A stretch of 64,000 nucleotides of DNA from the NCBI GenBank assembly GCA_902778665.1, contig CACYYN010000007.1, positions 1-64,000 of the forward strand. The letters run 5' to 3'. The notes under the pieces were generated by a model that had not been told where the DNA came from, did not search any database, and saw only the letters and a list, made by a program, of their open reading frames with translations. Shown piece after piece: positions 26,770 through 35,095 of this stretch (position 1 is its first letter; each line of letters starts with the position of its first letter). The stretch is from Oscillospiraceae bacterium (lineage in GTDB: Bacteria; Bacillota; Clostridia; Oscillospirales; Oscillospiraceae). A program made the translations under genes and the position numbers.

Positions 26770-26831
26770 GCTATAACCTATACCAATCAACAGAAAAGGA
26801 AGCGCCCAACTACACGAGCGGCATGTAACAT

Positions 26832-28097
26832 ATGAAGGACGAACAGAGACAGCAGACTTCAGCAGGAAAAAAGAAGCAGAACCCTCAGAAGCTGAGGAAC
26901 ACTATTTTCGTGGCGGCATTTGTGCTGCTGGGACTATATTATTTCTATCTTCGGGCTCAGGAGCAGCAGGAGATGCAGCAGGTGCCCGGATATGCCACAC
27001 TGGCGACGGCTGCCCCCGCTCAGGAGATTCCTGTACCTTCTTCTGTACCGACAACAAAGCCTGGCGCGTCTCCGTCAGCGGCGAACACGGCAAGCCCCAC
27101 CGCTATGCCCAAATCCACCCCTACGGCAAAGCCTGCAGCGCAGAAGACTGAGGAAGAAATCCCCTATGTTCTGGCAGGGGAAAACGGGCAAGTGCGGTAT
27201 GATTCCAACGGGAATCTGATTGATACCTCCAACTTTCTCGTTTCTGTGAAGTCTCCTTCTCAGGTGCTGCCAAGGGAATTCTCTGTTGAAGATATCCCTG
27301 TTTTCCACGGCAAAGCGGTGCTCACCGTGAACGGAAATGTGCCATTTTTCACTGAGGCGGAAATCAGGCTGGCGAAGCAGGGCAGCTTTGAGTATTACGG
27401 TGATCTTGACTCCCGCGGCAGATGCACGGTCGCCTTTGACTGCCTCAGCGGAGACACTATGCCCGCCTACGGCCAGAAGCGAGGCAGCATCAGTTCCATC
27501 CACCCCAGCGGTTGGAAGCAAGCCCGGTATGACTGCGTAGATTCTGAAACGGTTATGACCCGTGCTCATCTGGCAGGGTATATGCTTTCTGCCGAAAATG
27601 CCAATGAAAAAAACCTGATCACCGGCACACGCTATATGAATTCCGACACGATGCTGGTGTATGAGGAGGATACAGCAGACTATCTGGACCATCACATCAA
27701 TAATCATGTGCTATATCGGGTGACGCCCTTCTTTCGGGGCAGCAACCTGATGGCGGACGGGATTTTAATGGAGGCCATGTCGGTAGAGGATAACGGCAGA
27801 AGCCATCAGTACTGCGTGTATATCTACAATGTGCAGCCGGGGCTCTCCTTCCGCTACAGCAACGGAGCAAGCTTCTATACCGGCATTTTCTATGATACCC
27901 GGTCTTCAACCGTGGTGACGGATGATCTGAAGCTGCAAACCTACGGAATGGACTTTTCCTCAGATACTATCCATAAAAAAAGCTGCTCTCTGTATGCGGC
28001 TGTGCCGTCAGGAGAGAAAGCCTCTTTCTATGGGGACACATCCATGATTGCGGAATGGCCGTCTCTGGGGTACCATCTCTGCTCATGCATGGGCTGA
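26832..28097 (+). CDS. Membrane-anchored DNA/RNA non-specific endonuclease with C-terminal Ada-like motif
   Basis: A basic start and one membrane helix (about residues 22-42) are followed by a Pro/Thr/Ala-rich stalk to about residue 105. The nuclease domain resembles EndA and streptococcal DNases: DSRGRCTVAFDCL, then TRAHLAGYML with the catalytic histidine, NEKNLITGTRYMN with the metal-binding Asn region, and HVLYRVTPFF. After about residue 375, IHKKSCSLY ... GYHLCSC forms an H-x3-C ... C-x-C motif like the Ada-type zinc fold found at the end of other secreted nucleases. It probably degrades extracellular nucleic acid for nutrition or DNA uptake. The ribosome binding site is weak. Confidence 0.85.
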   Translation: MKDEQRQQTSAGKKKQNPQKLRNTIFVAAFVLLGLYYFYLRAQEQQEMQQVPGYATLATAAPAQEIPVPSSVPTTKPGASPSAANTASPTAMPKSTPTAKPAAQKTEEEIPYVLAGENGQVRYDSNGNLIDTSNFLVSVKSPSQVLPREFSVEDIPVFHGKAVLTVNGNVPFFTEAEIRLAKQGSFEYYGDLDSRGRCTVAFDCLSGDTMPAYGQKRGSISSIHPSGWKQARYDCVDSETVMTRAHLAGYMLSAENANEKNLITGTRYMNSDTMLVYEEDTADYLDHHINNHVLYRVTPFFRGSNLMADGILMEAMSVEDNGRSHQYCVYIYNVQPGLSFRYSNGASFYTGIFYDTRSSTVVTDDLKLQTYGMDFSSDTIHKKSCSLYAAVPSGEKASFYGDTSMIAEWPSLGYHLCSCMG

Positions 28098-28125
28098 GAA
28101 CAGCCGATAACTGAATCAGATATGA

Positions 28126-28153
28126 AATACGGCAATGTATCAATTGCCGTATT
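28126..28153 (+). terminator. Terminator hairpin after the nuclease gene
   Basis: An 11-bp perfect stem AATACGGCAAT / ATTGCCGTATT with a six-base loop, followed by CTTATAG. Confidence 0.65.
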
Positions 28154-28195
28154 CTTATAGGGTTTCGCGACTATAAGGAAAGGAAAACAACAGAC

Positions 28196-29359
28196 ATGAG
28201 AGATTTTGAGACAAAGCGTTTAAAAGGTACCGGCGAATCTCCCACGGTTGCTCTGAACGCGAAGGGAATTGAAATGAAGGAACAGGGGATCAATGTTCTA
28301 TCCTTCGCTGCCGGGGAGCCCGATTTTGACACCCCCGAGGCGGTCAAGGAAGAAGCGATCCGGGCCATTCGCGACAACCAGACCCATTATACCTCTGCAG
28401 CGGGCATCGCAGCACTTCGCCGCAGAATAGCACAGAAGCTGCGGGAAGAAAACGGCATCGAAACGGATGAGAAAAGCATCATCGTGACTCCTGGCGCGAA
28501 GCTGGCCCTTTTCCAGGCGCTGATGGCCTTTCTGGAAGCGGGAGACGAGTGCCTTGTGCCGACCCCTGCCTATCCTTCCTATCGGTCGATTATCTGCATG
28601 GCGGGCGCGACCTTCGTTCCCGTGCCCCTGAAGATTGAGAACGGATTTCGCCTGACCCGCCGGATGCTGGAGGAGAGGACAACGGAGAAAACAAAAATGC
28701 TCATCTTCTGCAATCCCTGCAATCCGACCGGGCACGTGCTTTCGAGGGAAGAGATCGACGACATTGCAGCCTATGCAGAGGCACACGAGATTCTTGTGAT
28801 CTCAGATGAGATCTACGAAAAGCTGCTTTATGACGGGAGAGTACATTACAGCCTTGGGGCCATTCCCTCCATCGCACAAAGAGTAATTACGCTCAACGGC
28901 CTTTCCAAGAGCGCCGCCATGACTGGCTGGCGTATCGGGTATTCTGCGGCAGACCCGGTTCTCACGAAGGCGATGATGAAGCTGCAGACCAACACCGTAA
29001 ACTGCACGGCTGCCTTTGTGCAGCAGGCCGCTATTCCGGCATTCGACTGCCACCAAGAGACAGAAGCCATGCGGCTTAGCTACCTGAAGCGGCGTGACCT
29101 GATCTGCGACGGGCTAAACGCGATTCCCGGTGTTTTCTGTCCACGGGCTGAGGGAGCGTTTTACGCCTTCTTCCGCATTGATTTCCGGGGAATGAGTGCT
29201 GAGGAACTGGCGGATTATATTCTGGCAGAGGCCGGCATTCTGGTTGTGCCGGGAACTGCCTTCGGCGAGGGCGGAGAAAAATGCATTCGCCTCTCCTTCG
29301 CAGCAGACACTGCTCAGCTGGAGGAAGCCGTCAGGCGAATGGGAAAAATATTCTCTTGA
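28196..29359 (+). CDS. Class I/II pyridoxal phosphate aminotransferase (aspartate aminotransferase-like)
   Basis: A 387-residue fold-type I aminotransferase. The family landmarks are GEPDFDTPE near the start, NPCNPTGHV, SDEIYEKLLYDG, the Schiff-base lysine in LNGLSKSAAMTGWRIGY, and the C-terminal RLSFA arginine. It probably transfers amino groups from aspartate or aromatic amino acids to 2-oxoglutarate. AGGAAAGG precedes the ATG. Its stop codon is embedded in the promoter of the following TRAP transporter. Confidence 0.9.
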   Translation: MRDFETKRLKGTGESPTVALNAKGIEMKEQGINVLSFAAGEPDFDTPEAVKEEAIRAIRDNQTHYTSAAGIAALRRRIAQKLREENGIETDEKSIIVTPGAKLALFQALMAFLEAGDECLVPTPAYPSYRSIICMAGATFVPVPLKIENGFRLTRRMLEERTTEKTKMLIFCNPCNPTGHVLSREEIDDIAAYAEAHEILVISDEIYEKLLYDGRVHYSLGAIPSIAQRVITLNGLSKSAAMTGWRIGYSAADPVLTKAMMKLQTNTVNCTAAFVQQAAIPAFDCHQETEAMRLSYLKRRDLICDGLNAIPGVFCPRAEGAFYAFFRIDFRGMSAEELADYILAEAGILVVPGTAFGEGGEKCIRLSFAADTAQLEEAVRRMGKIFS

Positions 29360-29384
29360 CAAACAAAAAAGAATTCTGTATTCT
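29356..29384 (+). promoter_or_regulatory. Promoter of the TAXI-TRAP operon, overlapping the aminotransferase stop codon
   Basis: A consensus TTGACA (29356-29361) contains the TGA stop of the aminotransferase gene. After exactly 17 bases comes TATTCT (29379-29384). The transporter therefore has its own start signal. Confidence 0.7.
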
Positions 29385-29397
29385 TTAACACGTTAAA
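29368..29397 (+). promoter_or_regulatory. Two overlapping palindromes at the TRAP promoter (candidate operators)
   Basis: AAAGAAT-N5-ATTCTTT (29368-29386) spans the -10 element. TTTAAC-AC-GTTAAA (29384-29397) covers the expected transcription start. Both have perfect arms, as expected for dimeric repressor sites. No regulator gene is adjacent. Confidence 0.5.
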
Positions 29398-29428
29398 ACG
29401 ATGAATTAAAACTGGGAGAGAACCTTTG

Positions 29429-31399
29429 ATGCCTCAGGAAATGGAGGAAAAAACCCGGCAGCTGATGGAGGAAACGGATTCCGACAGCCGCATCCGGGAA
29501 TATACGGGCGTGATGGAGCACCTGATCACGGTGGTTCTTGTCTGTTTTGCAGCTTTCCAGCTATGGGCGAACCTGACCGGAACGCTTGGCGCTGTGAAGC
29601 TGCGAGCTGCTCATATTATGCTGCTTCTGCCTCTCGCCTTTATGCTCTATCCCACCTATAAAAAAGAGCGGCGAAGAAGAAAATTTATGCCGGTGTGGGA
29701 TGTTGTGCTGTGTACAGCGGCCGTATTCTGTTTTGCCTATATTCTGAGGCGGTATGATGCCTTTGCCAGAACAGGCAGATTGAATGATACGGATGTATGG
29801 GTCGGTGTTGTGTGTCTTGCGGTCTGTTTTGAAGCTGCGAGACGAACAAGCGGCAACCTGGCGGTGATTGCACTGGTTTTCTTCTCCTACTTTGCCCTGT
29901 GGGGTAAATATGTGCCCGGCGTTTTCGGAACGACGGCCTTTCCGCTCAAGCGAGTGATCAAGTCCATTGTGTGGGATACCATCGGCATTCTGGGGACGGG
30001 CAGTGGCGTTTCCGCCACCTATATCTTTGTGTTTGTTCTTTTCGGAGCATTTTTGAAGTACAGCGGCTTTTCCCAGTTTATCAACGACATCTCCCTGACC
30101 CTTGTGGGCAGGTCTCCCGGTGGGCCGGCAAAGGTTTCGGTGATAGCTTCCGCCATGATGGGCATGATCAACGGCTCTGCCATCGCGAACGTTGCAACCA
30201 CCGGCACCATCACGATTCCCCTGATGAAAAAGACGGGTTATAAAAAAGAATTTGCCGGTGCGGTGGAAGCGGTGGCTTCCACCGGAGGGCAGTTCACCCC
30301 GCCGATTATGGGAGCGGTCGGTTTTGTGATGGCGGAGTTTATTGCCGTCAGCTATACCAAGGTGATGATGGCTGCCGCGATTCCTGCAGTGCTTTATTAT
30401 GTGAGCCTTCTCTGGTCTGTGCATCTGGAGGCGAAGCGGCTTGGACTTTCCGGTATGTCTCCGGAAAACATCCCAAAGGCGGCAGAGGTGCTGAAAACAC
30501 GCGGGCATTTGCTGATTCCGCTCGTTGTGCTGCTGGTGATGATGTTTCTCGGCTACACCCCGCTTTATGCAGCAATTATCTCTATTTTTGTCACGGTGCC
30601 TGTCTCCTGGTTGCGAAAGGAGACCCGCATGACGCCTGCTGTGATTCTTCAGGCTGTGACAGAAGGCAGCCGCAGTGCGATCGGTGTGGGTGTAAGCTGC
30701 GTCATCATCGGTGTGATCATCGGTTCGGTGAATATGACCAGCCTGGGGGTGAACTTCGGCAACCTGATTCTGAAGGTGGTAGGTGAGGGTCAGCTCTTCC
30801 TGGGCGGGCTCATGGTGATGGTGATGTCCATCATCCTCGGCATGGGCGTGCCGGGGGTGGCGGCTTACGTGATTGTGTATGCTGTGGCTGTACCCGTACT
30901 GCGAGGCGTTGGAGCAACGGAAATGGCGGCCAATATGTTCTGCCTGATCTATGCTTGCCTCAGCAACATTACCCCTCCCGTGGCAATGAGCTCTTATGTG
31001 GCCAGCGGCATTGCCGACAGCAACATGACAAAAACCAGCCTGATTGCAATCAAGCTGGGCATTGCCGGATTTATTGTTCCCTTCTTCTTTCTTGATAACC
31101 CGGTGCTTCTGGTTGGCAGCACGGAAGGCGTAGCCCTCGGCACCACGGTTTATTCCTTTGCTACAGCCTGTGTCGGTGTGCTGGCTCTTGCCAGTGGGCT
31201 TGCTGGCCTGCCAACGAAAAAGTATACCGCCTCGGCAACAACCGTTCGGCTTTTCTGCAGGGGGCTTCTGGTTGCAGCGGGCATTCTGTTTATTAATCCA
31301 TCATTCATCACGGACGGTATTGCCCTTGCCCTTATTGCCCTGCAGTTTCTGCTGGAGAAAACAGTGCTTTCCCGCTCAAAACCCATATCTCCGGCTTAA
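29429..31399 (+). CDS. TRAP transporter fused permease (TAXI system, DctQM-like)
   Basis: A large polytopic protein (656 residues) in which the small and large TRAP membrane subunits are fused, as is usual for TAXI-type systems. TRAP blocks include GRSPGGPAKVSVIASAMMGMINGSAIANVATTG, GGQFTPPIMGAVGF and GMGVPGVAAYVIV. It drives ion-coupled uptake of an organic acid delivered by the downstream binding protein. The start is ATG 29429 rather than the adjacent TTG. GGGAGAG lies upstream. Ligand is unknown. Confidence 0.93.
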   Translation: MPQEMEEKTRQLMEETDSDSRIREYTGVMEHLITVVLVCFAAFQLWANLTGTLGAVKLRAAHIMLLLPLAFMLYPTYKKERRRRKFMPVWDVVLCTAAVFCFAYILRRYDAFARTGRLNDTDVWVGVVCLAVCFEAARRTSGNLAVIALVFFSYFALWGKYVPGVFGTTAFPLKRVIKSIVWDTIGILGTGSGVSATYIFVFVLFGAFLKYSGFSQFINDISLTLVGRSPGGPAKVSVIASAMMGMINGSAIANVATTGTITIPLMKKTGYKKEFAGAVEAVASTGGQFTPPIMGAVGFVMAEFIAVSYTKVMMAAAIPAVLYYVSLLWSVHLEAKRLGLSGMSPENIPKAAEVLKTRGHLLIPLVVLLVMMFLGYTPLYAAIISIFVTVPVSWLRKETRMTPAVILQAVTEGSRSAIGVGVSCVIIGVIIGSVNMTSLGVNFGNLILKVVGEGQLFLGGLMVMVMSIILGMGVPGVAAYVIVYAVAVPVLRGVGATEMAANMFCLIYACLSNITPPVAMSSYVASGIADSNMTKTSLIAIKLGIAGFIVPFFFLDNPVLLVGSTEGVALGTTVYSFATACVGVLALASGLAGLPTKKYTASATTVRLFCRGLLVAAGILFINPSFITDGIALALIALQFLLEKTVLSRSKPISPA

Positions 31400-31473
31400 A
31401 CCACGGATGATGCGCCTTCCCGGCGTTGAGTCAATAGATCATTTACCAACAGTAGAAAGTGAGGAAAACCCCT

Positions 31474-32427
31474 ATGAAAAAGTGGATCGCATTGATTCTC
31501 AGCATCGTTGTTCTGACGGCAGCGTTTCCCGCAGCGGCTCTGGCAGCGGATATTAACTTTGTCACTGCCGGCACGTCCGGCACGTTTTATGCCATCAGCG
31601 TAGAGGTTGTAAAGCTCTGGAATGACAACATTGCAGGCATGCACGCAGTTGCAACGCCATCCGGAGGCGGTGTGGACAACCTGAACCAGGCCAAAGACGG
31701 CGAAGCTCAGATCGGCATTGCCAACGCAAACCTGGTGTATCAGTCCATGATGGGTACGGACGCCTTTGAAGGCGATGCCAACCCGGACATCCGCATTTTT
31801 GCAGGCCTTTATTATAACCCCAACCAGGTTGTTGTGACGAAGGACAGTGGCATTGAAACCTTTGCCGATTTTGCGGGCAAGCACTTCTCGGTCGGAGCTG
31901 CAGGCTCCACTACCATTGATGAGGCTGCACATCACCTCGCAACTGCCGGCCTGACTCTGGACGACATGAAGACAGAGTATATGGATGTGGCCTCCTCGGC
32001 TGATGCCATCCAGAATAAGCAGCTGGACGGAGCATGGATTATGGCGGGGGCTCCCAACTCCGGCGTCACACAGATTCTCACCAGCAGCGATGCAAAGCTT
32101 TTGCCCATCCCGGGGGAAGTGGTGGATGCACTGAAGGCAGACTATCCCTGGTATGCAGCCTACACCATTCCTGCAGGCACCTATGCCAACCAGGATGAGG
32201 ACGTACCCACCTCTGCTGTAAAACTGACACTCTTCCTCACACCGGATGTGGATGAGGAGACTGCTTACCAGATGACCAAAGTCTTCTGGGAGAACTGGGA
32301 CAGCCTGACGGAAAACTTCGCCGCACTGAAAGCGGCAGATCCCGCCAAAGCTTGTGAGGACTTGGCAGGCGTGCCCCTTCATGACGGCGCTGCCCGCTAC
32401 TACCGTGAGATCGGCCTGATCGACTAA
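31474..32427 (+). CDS. TAXI family TRAP transporter solute-binding protein
   Basis: A 317-residue exported binding protein (signal peptide MKKWIALILSIVVLTAAF, cleavage after ALA). The TAXI pattern TAGTSGTFYAISVEV, the ATPSGGGVDNLNQ block and PGEVVDALKADYPWYAAYTIPAGTY are present. TAXI proteins bind glutamate-like or other acidic solutes. The signal sequence has no lipobox Cys. The start at 31474 rather than an upstream GTG/ATG is supported by GTGAGGA. It is the second gene of the transporter operon. Confidence 0.92.
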   Translation: MKKWIALILSIVVLTAAFPAAALAADINFVTAGTSGTFYAISVEVVKLWNDNIAGMHAVATPSGGGVDNLNQAKDGEAQIGIANANLVYQSMMGTDAFEGDANPDIRIFAGLYYNPNQVVVTKDSGIETFADFAGKHFSVGAAGSTTIDEAAHHLATAGLTLDDMKTEYMDVASSADAIQNKQLDGAWIMAGAPNSGVTQILTSSDAKLLPIPGEVVDALKADYPWYAAYTIPAGTYANQDEDVPTSAVKLTLFLTPDVDEETAYQMTKVFWENWDSLTENFAALKAADPAKACEDLAGVPLHDGAARYYREIGLID

Positions 32428-32460
32428 CCTGTTTTTTGTAGCTCCAACCCACCTGAATCA

Positions 32461-32496
32461 AACAGACCCTCCGGATCAGTCCGGAGGGTCTGTTTT
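32461..32496. terminator. Bidirectional terminator overlapping the flippase C-terminus
   Basis: AACAGACCCTCCGGA / TCCGGAGGGTCTGTT forms a 15-bp stem with a TCAG loop and a T-run on the plus strand. The minus-strand flippase stop codon (32478-32476) lies in the loop, so its last codons form one arm. Confidence 0.9.
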
Positions 32497-33540
32497 CTCA
32501 TCGGATGTTTTGTCTTTCACTATAAAGCGTTGGGTGTGCTTTCCGAGAACAATAAGTCCCATCAGCAGAAGAGAATAATAACAGATCATTCGCCAGATCA
32601 GCATGGCCCAGAAAATGCCGGAGGAACCGACTTCGGAAAAAACCAGATAGAAGGCTCCCTCCGACACACCGGCATTGCCGGGTGTAGGGATCAGCGTGAC
32701 AGCAGCATAAATGTAGATGGTTGTGGCCAGAATGTGCAGGTAAGTTGCTTCACACCCCAGAGCCCGCAGAACAAAAAAGGGAATGCTGCACAGAGCAATG
32801 CGGCAGAGAAAGGAAAGCAGCATCAGCTCAAAAAGCAGCCGTTTATCCTTCACAATCTCGAAAAAACCGTCGTGGTATTGAGAAAGCGTCTCAATCACGG
32901 CGTTAAGTGTCGCTTCGGCATCCTTCAGCAGATGCAGCTTTTCACCCAGCCGGAAGACCCATGCCAGAAGAGCTTTGATGACCTCCGGTTTAATGGAAAA
33001 AGCTATTTCCACCAGGGGAGGAATCGCGTTGAAGAAAAGCCCGGCATAGGCTGCATAGCGGATCGCCTCAATCTGCAGATCGCCCTTCCAAAGGAGAAAG
33101 GTTGCTATCGCAAGCAGAATCACCGCCAACTGGCGGGTGATGAACCCGGCTGCCGCCACGTTGGATGCACCCCTGGTTGAAAGGCCCTTTTTATGCAGCC
33201 AGTACATCTGAAAAGGCTGTCCGCCGCCTCCGGTGGGTGTAATCGCATCGTAATACTTTCCGAGAACTACGGTTTCAAATGCATCCCGGAAAGAGAGTTG
33301 TTCCTGCAGGCAGGAGGCCGTCCGCAGAAACTTCAGGGATTCTGCCAGAAGAATAACAGCCATGCAGAGAAAGCCAAGCAGGAGGTAACCCCATCCGTTT
33401 TCTCCCAACGTAAGGCGGACGGGCTCATCCTCCACATGGAATTCCCTGTAGGCGGTCCAGCCCACCACCAGAACATTGACCGCCACAAAAATCAGCAGCC
33501 AAAGAATCTTTTTTTTTCTGTTTTTCATTTTTTCATTCAT
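32476..33540 (-). CDS. Lysylphosphatidylglycerol synthase transmembrane-region protein (MprF/YbhN-like flippase)
   Basis: A 354-residue protein with about eight helices of the PF03706 family. It contains the typical AITPTGGGGQPFQMYWLHKKG and TPGNAGVSEGAFYLVF blocks. It corresponds to the flippase half of MprF without the aminoacyl transferase half, so it likely moves or transports a lipid rather than making Lys-PG. The start at 33540 is set where the hydrophobic first helix begins after a basic tail; an upstream extension reads as non-coding. It is divergent from pyrH. Confidence 0.85.
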   Translation of the reverse strand: MNEKMKNRKKKILWLLIFVAVNVLVVGWTAYREFHVEDEPVRLTLGENGWGYLLLGFLCMAVILLAESLKFLRTASCLQEQLSFRDAFETVVLGKYYDAITPTGGGGQPFQMYWLHKKGLSTRGASNVAAAGFITRQLAVILLAIATFLLWKGDLQIEAIRYAAYAGLFFNAIPPLVEIAFSIKPEVIKALLAWVFRLGEKLHLLKDAEATLNAVIETLSQYHDGFFEIVKDKRLLFELMLLSFLCRIALCSIPFFVLRALGCEATYLHILATTIYIYAAVTLIPTPGNAGVSEGAFYLVFSEVGSSGIFWAMLIWRMICYYSLLLMGLIVLGKHTQRFIVKDKTSDEKTDPPD

Positions 33541-33673
33541 GGCTGCTTTCCGTCCTTCTACTAATAAATAATATTTTATCGGAAACCTGGCGACAACGTC
33601 AACAACAAAAGTGTTAAAAGAGAGAGACAGGGCAGTTCTTTTCCGCTTTTGCCGTTTGTTCATGATTTGGTAA

Positions 33674-33702
33674 TTGCTAAAAGCAAAACCGTATGGTAAA
33701 AT
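33674..33702 (+). promoter_or_regulatory. Promoter of the pyrH-ispG operon
   Basis: TTGCTA (33674-33679), 17 bases, TAAAAT (33697-33702) with TGG upstream of the -10. Confidence 0.55.
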
Positions 33703-33718
33703 AACATGATAAAATATA

Positions 33719-33764
33719 AGGCCGTCAACTACAGGGGTATTGCTCCTTTGGGTGCGTGCGGCCT
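33719..33764 (+). promoter_or_regulatory. Structured 5' leader of the pyrH transcript
   Basis: AGGCCG (33719-33724) pairs with CGGCCT (33759-33764). An inner AGGGG/CTCCT pairing lies between them. The hairpin sits between the promoter and the pyrH ribosome binding site. A regulatory role is possible but not shown. Confidence 0.35.
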
Positions 33765-33792
33765 GTGAATAATAACCCGGGGGAATATCGGC

Positions 33793-34500
33793 ATGATCTA
33801 TAAAAGAGTGGTATTGAAAATCAGCGGAGAGGCGCTGGCAGGGGAGAAGCACACCGGTTACGATTTTGACTTTGTCGCGTCAGTTGTCCGTGCAGTGAAA
33901 AGCTGCATGGCAGAGGGCCTGCAGGTCGGCATTGTGATTGGTGGAGGAAACTTCTGGCGCGGCGTGAAAGACGGCGCAGGTTATGTGGAACGTGTCAGCG
34001 CAGACAGAATGGGCATGCTGGCCACATGCATGAACTGCCTTGCTGTCGCGGATGTGTTCCGCCAGAATGGTGTTCCCGCCTCTGTGCAGACATCTGTGGA
34101 CATTCAGGGTGTAGGGGAGCGGTATGACACGCTGAAAAGCATCCGCCTGATGGAGGAGGGCACGGTGGTGCTTTTTGCCGGCGGAACCGGGCTGCCCTTC
34201 GTCTCAACCGACACGGCGGTTGTGCTTCGCGCACTGGAAACCCATGCCGACGCAATTCTCCTTGCAAAGAATATTGACGGGGTCTATTCTGCCGATCCAA
34301 GGAAGGATCTCACAGCTACCCGGTTTGATGAGATCACCTACAGCGAAGTGCTGGAACGCAGGCTTCAGGTGATGGACAGCACTGCAACCTCCATGGCAAT
34401 GGACAACAACATCCCCTCCGTTGTGTTTGCCCTCGCCGATCCGGAGAATATCCACCGTGTGCTGTGCGGGGAAAAGGTCGGCACCTTCGTTCGCGTATAA
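33793..34500 (+). CDS. pyrH: UMP kinase
   Basis: The 235-residue hexameric kinase phosphorylates UMP to UDP. Family motifs are KISGEALAG at the N-terminus, VIGGGNFWRG, RVSADRMGMLATCMNCLA, GGTGLPFVSTDTA and NIDGVYSADPRKD. GGGGGA precedes the ATG. It heads the translation/isoprenoid operon with frr 43 bases downstream. In many Clostridia rpsB and tsf stand upstream, but here the neighbour is a divergent flippase. Confidence 0.97.
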   Translation: MIYKRVVLKISGEALAGEKHTGYDFDFVASVVRAVKSCMAEGLQVGIVIGGGNFWRGVKDGAGYVERVSADRMGMLATCMNCLAVADVFRQNGVPASVQTSVDIQGVGERYDTLKSIRLMEEGTVVLFAGGTGLPFVSTDTAVVLRALETHADAILLAKNIDGVYSADPRKDLTATRFDEITYSEVLERRLQVMDSTATSMAMDNNIPSVVFALADPENIHRVLCGEKVGTFVRV

Positions 34501-34543
34501 ATTATAAAATTAAAAATATAATCATTATCAGGGAGGTATTATC

Positions 34544-35095
34544 ATGTCAGAGTATCAGGAATTTGAAAAGAAAATGAAAAAAACCTGTGAGGCACTGGAG
34601 TCTCAGTTTGCCACTATTCGTGCAGGTCGTGCCAATGCAGCCGTGCTGGACCAGATCACCGTGGATTACTACGGTTCTCCCACTCCCATTAACCAGGTTG
34701 CATCTATCGCTACTCCGGATGCACGCTCTCTTCTGATCCAGCCCTGGGACGCTTCTATCCTGAAAGGGATTGAGAAGGCCATCCTCACTTCCGATCTGGG
34801 CATTCATCCGCAGAATGACGGCAGAATGATCCGCCTGGTTTTCCCGCCGCTCACCGAGGAGCGCCGTAACGAGCTGGTTAAGCAGACCAAAAAGTACGGT
34901 GAGGAGGCCAAGGTGGCCGTCCGCAACATCCGCCGTGATGCCATTGAAAAGTTCAAAAAGCAGCAGAAGGCCTCTGAGATAACCGAGGATGACTACAAGA
35001 ATGTGGAGAAAGATATCCAGAAGCTCACTGACGATTTCACAAAGGAAATCGAAAAGATCATGGCTGCCAAAGAGAAGGAACTCAAAGAAATCTGA
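34544..35095 (+). CDS. frr: Ribosome recycling factor
   Basis: The 183-residue protein matches RRF over its full length: IRAGRANAAVLDQITVDYYG, TPINQVASIATPDARSL, IRLVFPPLTEERRNELVKQ. With EF-G it splits the post-termination ribosome. GGGAGG precedes the ATG. Its TGA overlaps the uppS start by one base (TGATG). Confidence 0.98.
   Translation: MSEYQEFEKKMKKTCEALESQFATIRAGRANAAVLDQITVDYYGSPTPINQVASIATPDARSLLIQPWDASILKGIEKAILTSDLGIHPQNDGRMIRLVFPPLTEERRNELVKQTKKYGEEAKVAVRNIRRDAIEKFKKQQKASEITEDDYKNVEKDIQKLTDDFTKEIEKIMAAKEKELKEI

Noticed and set aside
33541..33852. Upstream extension of the flippase gene
   Set aside because: It would add about 100 residues with no family match and would cover the pyrH promoter and leader and reach past the pyrH start.
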